DNA of 28,240 nt, from the NCBI GenBank assembly GCA_050946575.1, contig JBMNVB010000014.1, positions 1-28,240 of the forward strand. Direction: 5' to 3'. The notes beneath the pieces are model-generated. The model made no database searches and was not told where the DNA came from. It saw nothing but the letters and a program-made list of their open reading frames with translations. Shown in pieces: positions 7,723 through 14,376 of this stretch (the stretch's first letter is position 1; the number at the start of each line of letters is the position of its first letter). The position numbers and the translations under genes were made by a program. Source of the stretch: JALCRY01 sp050946575. Lineage in GTDB: Bacteria > Bacillota > Clostridia > Peptostreptococcales > Anaerovoracaceae.

Positions 7723-8595
7723 ATGGACGCTGCAAAATGCAGGGCGTTTCTTTATGCGGCCGAGGGCGGAAGCTTCACCGCCGCCGCGGAGCGCATGGAT
7801 TACACCCAGTCCGGGATAACGAGGATGATCGGAAGCCTTGAAGACGAGCTCGGATTCCCGCTTTTCGTAAGGAGCAAGAAAGGCGTCGTCCTTACGGAAA
7901 ACGGCAGGGAGATGATGCCGCTGATCCGTGATATCGTAAGCGCGCATGAGACCGCCGAACAGATGAGCTGCGAGATACGCGGCCTGTACAGAGGGACGAT
8001 AAATATCGGAAGTTATTTCGCGATTTCCGCGATGTGGATGCCGCAGATCCTCAAGGTCTTCGGTGCGAGATATCCGGGCATCAGGATACGCCTGCGGGAG
8101 GGCGGGAACGCGAAGATCTCCCGCTGGCTCCGCGAAAGGTCCGCGGACTGCTGTTTCTGCGGGAAGCCGGATCCCGAAACGGCGGACTGGATCCCTCTCT
8201 ACCGTGACGAGATGGTCGTCTGGCTGCCCGAAGATCATCCTATGGCCAGGGCGCGTTCATATCCGCCCGCCATGCTCGCGGACGAGTCTTTTATCCATAC
8301 CGATCCGGGCGAGGATACGGATCAGGACAGGCTGCTCGAAAAATGGGGCGTAAAGCCCGATACCAAATTCACAACGCGAGACGGATTCGCCACGTATAAC
8401 ATGGTGGCGAAGGGTATCGGAGTCAGCTTCAATCAGCGGCTCATATCGGAAGACTGGCACGGAGCCGTGGCGCTTGTGCCGTTCGATCCTCCCGAATATG
8501 TGACCCTCGGCATTGCCGTGCCGTCGCTGAAGGAATGCTCCCCCGCCGCGAAAAAACTCATCGAGACAGCGCGTGAAGTGATTTTTCCGCATTGA
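7723..8595 (+). CDS. LysR-family transcriptional regulator
   Basis: A 290-residue LysR regulator. The N-terminal winged helix-turn-helix (about 1-60) carries the family pattern AEGGSFTAAAERMDYTQSGITRMI, followed by a linker helix and the periplasmic-binding-like effector domain (about 88-290). ATG at 7723 has AGGAGG five bases upstream. It is divergent from the dehydratase gene, the usual arrangement for a LysR regulator and its target, so control of threonine or serine breakdown is likely but unproven. The effector is unknown. Confidence 0.9.
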   Translation: MDAAKCRAFLYAAEGGSFTAAAERMDYTQSGITRMIGSLEDELGFPLFVRSKKGVVLTENGREMMPLIRDIVSAHETAEQMSCEIRGLYRGTINIGSYFAISAMWMPQILKVFGARYPGIRIRLREGGNAKISRWLRERSADCCFCGKPDPETADWIPLYRDEMVVWLPEDHPMARARSYPPAMLADESFIHTDPGEDTDQDRLLEKWGVKPDTKFTTRDGFATYNMVAKGIGVSFNQRLISEDWHGAVALVPFDPPEYVTLGIAVPSLKECSPAAKKLIETAREVIFPH

Positions 8596-8609
8596 ATGAA
8601 TAAATATAC

Positions 8610-8638
8610 TTGAAATGCGCATTGATAGGTTGTATAAT
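8610..8638 (+). promoter_or_regulatory. argG promoter
   Basis: -35 TTGAAA (8610-8615), a 17-base spacer and a perfect -10 TATAAT (8633-8638). The spacer contains a complete GCATTGAT word (8619-8626). Transcription should start near 8645. Confidence 0.8.
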
Positions 8639-8649
8639 TCTAAACAATT

Positions 8650-8667
8650 GATGAATAATTATACAAA
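8650..8667 (+). promoter_or_regulatory. candidate ARG box (ArgR/AhrC operator) for argG
   Basis: GATGAATAATTATACAAA matches the Bacillus ARG box consensus as I recall it (CATGAATAAAAATTCAAG) at 14 of 18 positions. It sits immediately after the predicted transcription start, a good position for arginine repression. Confidence 0.6.
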
Positions 8668-8699
8668 ACAAACATTGGAATGACGCAAAGGAGTGGAAA

Positions 8700-9908
8700 A
8701 TGGCTAAGGAAAAAGTTGTGCTCGCGTATTCGGGCGGGCTGGACACGTCAACTATACTGAAATGGCTTCAGGAGGAATATGATTATGAAACGATAGCGGT
8801 CTGCTGCGACGCGGGCCAGGGCGACGATTATGACGAGGTGAAGAAGAAGGCGCTCGCGATCGGCGCGTCGAAAGCGGTCATAATTGATATCAAGGAAGAG
8901 TTCATCACGGAGCAGATCTGGCCGTGCCTGAAAGCCGGCGCGATATATGAAGGCGATTATCTGCTCGGGACGTCGATGGCGAGGCCGCTCATGGCGAAGA
9001 AGCTCGTGGAAGTAGCTCACGAGGAAGGTGCGAATATCATCTGCCACGGCTGCACCGGCAAGGGCAACGACCAGGTGAGGTTCGAGACGACGATACACGC
9101 TCTCGATCCGTCGATAAAGATCCTGGCGCCGTGGAGATTCTGGGACTTCAAATCGAGGGAAGACCTGATCGCATACGACAATGCGCACGATGTCCCGATC
9201 GAACAGACGGTGGCGAAGATCTACAGCCGCGACGAGAACATCTGGCACATCAGCCACGAAGGCGGGAACCTCGAGGATCCGTGGAATGAGCATCTGGATG
9301 ACATCCATGTGCTCAGCAGGACGATAGAAGACGCGCCGGACAAAAAGACATATGTCGAGATCGGTTTCGAAAAAGGCGTGCCGGTATCTGTCGACGGAAA
9401 GGAAATGGGACCTGTTGAACTGCTCAAAACGCTTAATGAATTGGGAAGCGAGAACGGTGTCGGGACATGCGACATAGTTGAGAACAGGCTCGTAGGCATG
9501 AAGTCACGGGGTGTCTACGAGACGCCGGGAGGCACGATCCTGTATAACGCACACAGGGCGCTCGAGAAGCTCTGCCTCGACAGAGACACGATGCATTACA
9601 AGGAAAAGCTGGCGGTCGACTTCAGCGACCTCGTATATGACGGGAAATGGTACACGCCGCTCAGAGAAGCGATGAGCGCGTTCGTGGACGTCACGCAGGA
9701 GAACGTGACCGGTACAGTGAAAATGAAGCTGTATAAGGGCCAGGCTGTCCCGGCAGCGTCGAAGTCGCCGTATTCACTCTACAACGAAGAATTCGCAACG
9801 TTCGGAGAGGACGACGTTTACAGCCAGGCGGACGCGGAAGGATTCATAAACCTCTTCTCGCTGCCGCTGAAGATCAGAGCCATACAGAAGCAGAAGCTCG
9901 AAAAATAA
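8700..9908 (+). CDS. argG: argininosuccinate synthase
   Basis: Joins citrulline and aspartate with ATP to form argininosuccinate in arginine synthesis, or recycles citrulline. The 402-residue protein has the N-terminal ATP pyrophosphatase loop AYSGGLDTS (residues 9-17), CHGCTGKGNDQVRFE near residue 117, and the family C-terminal domain. Length matches the normal 395-410. ATG at 8700 has AAGGAG upstream. It is monocistronic between its own promoter and a strong terminator, and no argH or other arginine gene lies in the window. Confidence 0.97.
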   Translation: MAKEKVVLAYSGGLDTSTILKWLQEEYDYETIAVCCDAGQGDDYDEVKKKALAIGASKAVIIDIKEEFITEQIWPCLKAGAIYEGDYLLGTSMARPLMAKKLVEVAHEEGANIICHGCTGKGNDQVRFETTIHALDPSIKILAPWRFWDFKSREDLIAYDNAHDVPIEQTVAKIYSRDENIWHISHEGGNLEDPWNEHLDDIHVLSRTIEDAPDKKTYVEIGFEKGVPVSVDGKEMGPVELLKTLNELGSENGVGTCDIVENRLVGMKSRGVYETPGGTILYNAHRALEKLCLDRDTMHYKEKLAVDFSDLVYDGKWYTPLREAMSAFVDVTQENVTGTVKMKLYKGQAVPAASKSPYSLYNEEFATFGEDDVYSQADAEGFINLFSLPLKIRAIQKQKLEK

Positions 9909-9934
9909 CGGATAATTCCAATGTTATTCATAAG

Positions 9935-9979
9935 AAAGGACTGCCTCCGGCCGGCAATGCCGCCGGGGGCAGTCCTTTT
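9935..9979 (+). terminator. Rho-independent terminator after argG
   Basis: AAAGGACTGCC pairs with GGCAGTCCTTT, with further GC pairing (CCGG/CCGG) inside, followed by a TTTT run. It lies 26 bases after the argG stop and may also stop the converging phosphoesterase operon. Confidence 0.9.
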
Positions 9980-9991
9980 GCTGCGAAGAGC

Positions 9992-10540
9992 TCACTGCCC
10001 GTCGCTGTAATTCATTATCTTCCGCAGGTATCCGCCGCGCGCTCTGGGTTTCTTCTTCGGCTCGTTCGGAAAAACAAGGTCGATATCGAGCCGGTCGGCG
10101 GTGACGTCTGCGACTGCATAGCTCCCTCCCCTGCCGTCTCTCGGATTAGTAAGGCTGCCCGGATTCAGCAGTGTGATCCCGTCATCCGTCTCCGTGAACG
10201 CGACGTGTGTGTGGCCGAAAAACGCTGCGCGGTATCCTTTCTCCCTGCATTCGAGCAGCAGTTTCAGCGGATCGTAATAGACGCTGTACATATGCCCGTG
10301 CGTCAGCAGGATCTTTCCGTATTCTGTGTCGAGAACTGTCTCCGACCCGGCCTTCGTCATCGCCCCGTCGCAGTTGCCGCGCACCGCCTTCACCGGTATG
10401 CCGAGCATTGATGAGAGGCGCTTCGCGTCGCGTATATAATCCCCGAGATGCACTATCATATCAATGCCTTCATACTGCATGCACGCGCGCGCCGCAGCTT
10501 CGATTTTCCCGTGTGTGTCGCTTGTCACAAACAGTTTCAT
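9992..10540 (-). CDS. metallophosphoesterase, YfcE/MJ0936 family
   Basis: A 182-residue calcineurin-like phosphoesterase, probably a Mn-dependent phosphodiesterase. All five metal-ligand blocks are present in order: SDTHG (D8, H10), HLGDY (D34), RGNCD (N56), LTHGH and FGHTH. The C-terminus has a basic stretch (KKKPRARGG). The natural substrate is unknown for this family. The ATG overlaps the stop of the upstream PaaI-like gene by four bases (ATGA), so the two are cotranscribed. Confidence 0.9.
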   Translation of the reverse strand: MKLFVTSDTHGKIEAAARACMQYEGIDMIVHLGDYIRDAKRLSSMLGIPVKAVRGNCDGAMTKAGSETVLDTEYGKILLTHGHMYSVYYDPLKLLLECREKGYRAAFFGHTHVAFTETDDGITLLNPGSLTNPRDGRGGSYAVADVTADRLDIDLVFPNEPKKKPRARGGYLRKIMNYSDGQ

Positions 10541-11016
10541 TTTTTCGATTCCGCCTTCTCTGTGATATCCGTGTTATCGGCATTGAAGAACGTCAGCTGA
10601 GCGGTCGCGAGCAGTTTGCCGCTTTTCCTGCTGTAGGCCCCGCTGCTGATGTGTACGAGCGTCCTGCCGTTATGATCGATCTTCGATCTGACCACGATAA
10701 TATCTTCATGGACCGCGGGCCTCATGAACCTTACATTCATGCTTACGGTGGGATTGAAATGCAGCTCGTTGATCGTGGCTGTGAGCGATCCCGCTGCGAC
10801 GTCGAACATTGAGCACAGTATCCCGCCCTGTACCTGTCCGGCCTGGTTCAGTTCCCATTCGAGCGTCGGATATTCTATCACCGAGCTCATCTCTTCCAGA
10901 GAGCATTCCGCCGCGCGGCCTTCCAGTCTTCCGTTAAGTGTGTCTTTCATCACAAACGAGGTCGGGCTGAACGCTTCTTCAAGGACCGCCAGCATTGCTT
11001 CTGTCGATTTTATCAT
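10537..11016 (-). CDS. PaaI-family thioesterase (hotdog fold)
   Basis: A 159-residue hotdog protein of the PaaI type, expected to hydrolyse an acyl-CoA. The helix segment ELNQAGQVQGGILCSMFDVAAG is the equivalent of the HGG motif region, here QGG rather than HGG, followed by SMNVRFMRPAVHEDIIV and a central sheet. Replacement of the histidine may alter activity. ATG at 11016 has AGGAG nine bases upstream. It is first gene of a two-gene operon with the phosphoesterase. Confidence 0.82.
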   Translation of the reverse strand: MIKSTEAMLAVLEEAFSPTSFVMKDTLNGRLEGRAAECSLEEMSSVIEYPTLEWELNQAGQVQGGILCSMFDVAAGSLTATINELHFNPTVSMNVRFMRPAVHEDIIVVRSKIDHNGRTLVHISSGAYSRKSGKLLATAQLTFFNADNTDITEKAESKK

Positions 11017-11043
11017 TTCACATTTCTCCTGTTTTCAACGTAA

Positions 11044-11058
11044 GTGATATTATATCAC
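11044..11058. promoter_or_regulatory. perfect 15-base palindrome, candidate operator/promoter of the PaaI-like operon
   Basis: GTGATAT-T-ATATCAC lies 28 bases upstream of the PaaI-like start. On the minus strand its centre reads TATAAT, so an operator overlapping the -10 box is plausible. No good -35 is visible. Confidence 0.4.
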
Positions 11059-11128
11059 ACAGCCGTATAAAGGGAATACCTTTTTTCGCGGGAGCCCGCC
11101 GAGTGTTACAAATGTCCCGATTTGTAGG

Positions 11129-11157
11129 TTTACATTTACGGCGCGGAGATATAAAAT
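11129..11157 (+). promoter_or_regulatory. promoter of the NMT1/THI5-like gene
   Basis: -35 TTTACA (11129-11134), a 17-base spacer and -10 TAAAAT (11152-11157). Just upstream is an inverted repeat ACAAAT / ATTTGT (11108-11113 and 11120-11125), which could be an operator. Confidence 0.6.
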
Positions 11158-11211
11158 TTATTGTAGCGCGGGCAATGTACCGAGCGCACATTTTGAAAGA
11201 AGGAGATTGAA

Positions 11212-12096
11212 ATGGAAAAGATAAAAGTTGTACTCGACTGGTACCCGAATAACAATCACGCGGGGCTGTTCCTCGCGCAGGACAGAGGATACTTTGAAGA
11301 AGCCGGCATCGAAGTGGAGATCGAGGGCGGCGTGAACAGGTTCCTTGATTCCGAAGACGCCGACATCCTCATCGCGTCGGAGCCGACTATCCTCACGATG
11401 AAGAACAACGGCCGCGAGATCACGGCGGTCGCGAGGATATTCCAGGCCTGCGACAGCGGCATCATTTCACTGAAATCAGCCGGCATCGAAGGGCCGAAGG
11501 ACCTCGAGGGGAAAAGGCTCGCGAGCCTGAACGTTCCGTGGTTCGACGCCGTGATGCGTTTCTGCCTGCAGGCGGGCCGCGGAGACTATGAAAAAGTAAA
11601 TGTCTGCCGCGTGGACGTGGAAGATATAACGGAGCACCTCGGGAAAGACGTTGACGCCGTATGGGTATACGGAGCCTGGGAACCGATCGTGCTCGACGAA
11701 GCGGGTATAGAATACAACTATTTCAATATGGAGAAAGTGGCGCACATATTCGACTTCGCGGCGCCGTGCTTCGGAGCGAGCGGCAGGCTGATGAAGGAGC
11801 GTCCGGAAGTACTGAGAGCGTTCCTCGCGGCATGCTCAAAGGCATATACGTATATCGCGAAGCATCCGCGCCAGTCGTCAGACTTCGTGGAGAAGTACAT
11901 CCCGAAGGCCGGCGGAAGACCGGTAGTGGCGAGAGGCCTCGTCCACATGTCGGAAATACTGCTGAACGACAAAGACGAATGGGGAAAGATAAATCACATG
12001 CACTGGGCGAAGTTCTCGGACTTCCTGTGCGAGAACGGAGTCATCGCGGACAGGATGGACGGAGAATACACGAACGAATATCTGCCGGCAAAATAA
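11212..12096 (+). CDS. NMT1/THI5-like protein without signal peptide
   Basis: A 294-residue protein of the NMT1/THI5 type (periplasmic-binding fold). The start VVLDWYPNNNHAGLFLAQDRGYFEEAG matches the family, with H16 in the conserved position, and the end (GEYTNEYLPAK) resembles the fungal THI5 C-terminus. Most bacterial members are secreted ABC binding proteins for pyrimidine precursors. This one begins directly in the domain, with no signal peptide, lipobox or membrane segment, and no permease or ATPase gene is adjacent, so it is probably cytoplasmic. The CCCFC cluster of fungal THI5 is absent; only one cysteine lies in that region (FAAPCFGAS). It may be a soluble binding protein, a regulator or an enzyme; I cannot decide. 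Confidence 0.8.
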   Translation: MEKIKVVLDWYPNNNHAGLFLAQDRGYFEEAGIEVEIEGGVNRFLDSEDADILIASEPTILTMKNNGREITAVARIFQACDSGIISLKSAGIEGPKDLEGKRLASLNVPWFDAVMRFCLQAGRGDYEKVNVCRVDVEDITEHLGKDVDAVWVYGAWEPIVLDEAGIEYNYFNMEKVAHIFDFAAPCFGASGRLMKERPEVLRAFLAACSKAYTYIAKHPRQSSDFVEKYIPKAGGRPVVARGLVHMSEILLNDKDEWGKINHMHWAKFSDFLCENGVIADRMDGEYTNEYLPAK

Positions 12097-12114
12097 CACA
12101 TGACGGAAAAACAG

Positions 12115-12146
12115 GATCCGCGGGGAGAATCCCCGCGGATCTTTTT
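12115..12146. terminator. bidirectional Rho-independent terminator
   Basis: Perfect 12-bp stem GATCCGCGGGGA / TCCCCGCGGATC with a GAA loop. A TTTTT run follows on the plus strand, and on the minus strand CTGTTTTT follows. It separates the converging NMT1-like and YitT genes. Confidence 0.95.
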
Positions 12147-12161
12147 ATCGGGAAAAATCTA

Positions 12162-13061
12162 TCAGTCGTTTTCCGTGATATCCGAAAATCCCTTTCCGGC
12201 TCCCCAGACGCCGTCCACTCTTATCAGTGTCACGAACGCGTCAGGATCTATCTCGGCGAGCTTGCGCCTCATTTCAATGCTCTCGCGCGGTGAACACAGC
12301 AGTCTGAACTCCGAGCGTTCTTCGTGAGTGTAGCCTCCCGTGACCCTCGTTATCGAAACGCCGCGCCCCATTTCATGGATAATGAACCTCTCGACCTCTT
12401 CGGGCTTGTTGCTGATTATCTCCAGCTGGACGATCTTCGCCGAGAAACCGTACAGTACCATATTCACTGTTTCATTCCCGATCAGCTCCGAGACAATAGC
12501 GTACAGCGCTATGTCCGTGCCGTAGATGAATATGGAGCACACGATTATTACCACGTTTATCACGGTCATGATCTTGCTCTGCGAATATTCGGGCAGCCAC
12601 TTCCTCCTGATGACCTTCGCGATCCCGTCTGTCCCGGCGTAAACGTAGCCGCGCTGGAACGCCAGCGCATTGCTCACGCCGATGAAGATCCCGAAGAATA
12701 TCGCGCTCAGCAGCTTATCGCTCCCGTCGAGCAGAGTCACGTCGAAATGATCCAGTATCCATGTGAACGCCGGGAACATCACGAACAGCACGAGCGTTTT
12801 CCTCACCTGCGCGAACCCGAGCCCTATGCCGATGAACAGCACGATGACTCCCGCGAGTATATAGTACAGCAGCGAGAAGTCGAGACCCGTGAGCGCCATC
12901 ACAAGTCTTACGATACCTGTGGAGCCGCCGCTCGTCAGCCCGCTCGGTATAAGTATCCACTCCACGCCGATCGCTCCGATAAGACACGACCCGACGCAGA
13001 ACACCATATCCACCGCGACCCTCTTCGCCTTTTCCTTTTTTGTCAGTTCCTTATTCCTCAT
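12162..13061 (-). CDS. YitT-family membrane protein (DUF161 and DUF2179)
   Basis: A 299-residue integral membrane protein. About five hydrophobic helices lie at residues 13-37, 50-76, 82-103, 112-132 and 152-180, followed by a soluble C-terminal domain of DUF2179 type (about 215-290) containing the segment GRGVSITRVTGGYTHEERSEF. The family is widespread in Firmicutes and its function is not established. ATG at 13061 has AGGAGG eight bases upstream and overlaps the end of the methyltransferase gene by 11 bases; it is the last gene of a four-gene unit. Confidence 0.9.
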   Translation of the reverse strand: MRNKELTKKEKAKRVAVDMVFCVGSCLIGAIGVEWILIPSGLTSGGSTGIVRLVMALTGLDFSLLYYILAGVIVLFIGIGLGFAQVRKTLVLFVMFPAFTWILDHFDVTLLDGSDKLLSAIFFGIFIGVSNALAFQRGYVYAGTDGIAKVIRRKWLPEYSQSKIMTVINVVIIVCSIFIYGTDIALYAIVSELIGNETVNMVLYGFSAKIVQLEIISNKPEEVERFIIHEMGRGVSITRVTGGYTHEERSEFRLLCSPRESIEMRRKLAEIDPDAFVTLIRVDGVWGAGKGFSDITEND

Positions 13062-14376
13062 ACTCTATTTCCTCCTCGGTAACGCATCCGAACACGTCCG
13101 TTACTTTCACATTCACGCGCCGCCCGTCCGGGATGAGCCGCTCGCATGAAAGCTCTATATCGCTTCCCGCCCGGGCAAAGCACAGATCGGGCCTGTGTAT
13201 ATCGCCGTCGTAATCGAAATCGACGCTCCAGAAATCTATAAGTTTTCTCGAATCATCCTTTCTGACCTCACGCACCCGGGACTTGTCGTCCTTCCCGACA
13301 GGCAGCGCCGCCATCGGCGGCGAGTAGCGCTTTATCCCGATGCGAAGGAGCTTCATGTCCGTGACGCCGGCAGTTTCGCAGGAAACGTCGAGCGTCAGTT
13401 TTCCCGGCTTTGCCTTTCGGGAGTCCCGCTCTCTCATCAATGCGAAACCGGCATTGATAAGGCGTTTCTGCGATATCCCGACAGCGAGCGCTCCGGAGTC
13501 GCAGGCGATCCATTTCCTGCCGGTCTTCTCGCAGACTGCAGGCAGCGTCGCGCAGCCGCAGAAGAAATCAGCGCAGATGTCTCCGGGCGCGGAGCAGCTC
13601 TCTACGATCCGCCGGAGCAGCGCCTCCGGTTTCTGAGTCGCGTATCCTGTCCTCTCTCCCGACGTGCGGCCGACCATGTCTATCTGCCAGACATCCTTCA
13701 TCGTCACCATGGTGTACCAGCCGTTCTCGTCTTTATATTCCCTGACATTCCTGAATCTGTAGGGCTTGAATTCCCTGTTGTACGATTTCTCCTTCCCGGG
13801 ATGCATCGTGTAATTTTTAGTTTTGGAATACAGGAGAAGTGTATCATGCTTTTTTGAAAAATGCTTCTTCCCCGCTCCGCCGGATTTATACTGCCATATT
13901 ATCTCATTCACGAAATTCTTTTCGCCGAATATCTCATCCATGATGACTTTCACATAATGCACGGCGTGCCAGTCGAGATGCACGCAGATGAGCCCGTCGT
14001 CCGACAGCAGGTCACGCATCAGCATGAGCCTGTATGTCAGTTCGCGGAGATACGACTGCCTGTTCCTGTTCCATTTGTCGTCATACGCCTCCGCCTTTAC
14101 GGACGATCCCGCGGCCCTGCTTTCGGGATCTATCCTAACGCTCGCCTGATATGCAGATCCGCTGTAGAACGGAGGGTCGGCGTAGATCAGTTTAACGGCG
14201 CCCGCCATCCCCCCGGCCGTGGAAAGGTACTTCATGAACGGCGCATTGTCGCAGAGGGCGAGCATATTCCCGCCGCTGCCGTATATGTCCGTCGTCACGA
14301 AATCACCTGCGGCGGCGTTTTCGTACTTTTTTCTGCTTTGTCTTACGATTTTCGGAAGATCCGCCAGCAAGCTCAT
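13051..14376 (-). CDS. solitary DNA methyltransferase, beta-class N4/N6 type
   Basis: A 441-residue DNA methyltransferase. The catalytic motif IV is DPPF at residues 67-70 (VKLIYADPPFYSG). The SAM-binding motif follows much later as DFFCGCAT (270-277), giving the beta-class order. Between them lies a variable region that may hold the target recognition domain. Motif I departs from the usual DxFxGSGTT, with cysteines replacing residues, so activity is not certain. The C-terminal part (about 315-441) resembles the extra domain of clostridial type III Mod-like enzymes. No restriction gene is nearby. ATG at 14376 has GGGAGG upstream and overlaps the YgiQ-family gene by 74 bases. An inverted pair of GCATTGAT words lies inside this gene. 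Confidence 0.87.
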   Translation of the reverse strand: MSLLADLPKIVRQSRKKYENAAAGDFVTTDIYGSGGNMLALCDNAPFMKYLSTAGGMAGAVKLIYADPPFYSGSAYQASVRIDPESRAAGSSVKAEAYDDKWNRNRQSYLRELTYRLMLMRDLLSDDGLICVHLDWHAVHYVKVIMDEIFGEKNFVNEIIWQYKSGGAGKKHFSKKHDTLLLYSKTKNYTMHPGKEKSYNREFKPYRFRNVREYKDENGWYTMVTMKDVWQIDMVGRTSGERTGYATQKPEALLRRIVESCSAPGDICADFFCGCATLPAVCEKTGRKWIACDSGALAVGISQKRLINAGFALMRERDSRKAKPGKLTLDVSCETAGVTDMKLLRIGIKRYSPPMAALPVGKDDKSRVREVRKDDSRKLIDFWSVDFDYDGDIHRPDLCFARAGSDIELSCERLIPDGRRVNVKVTDVFGCVTEEEIEYEE

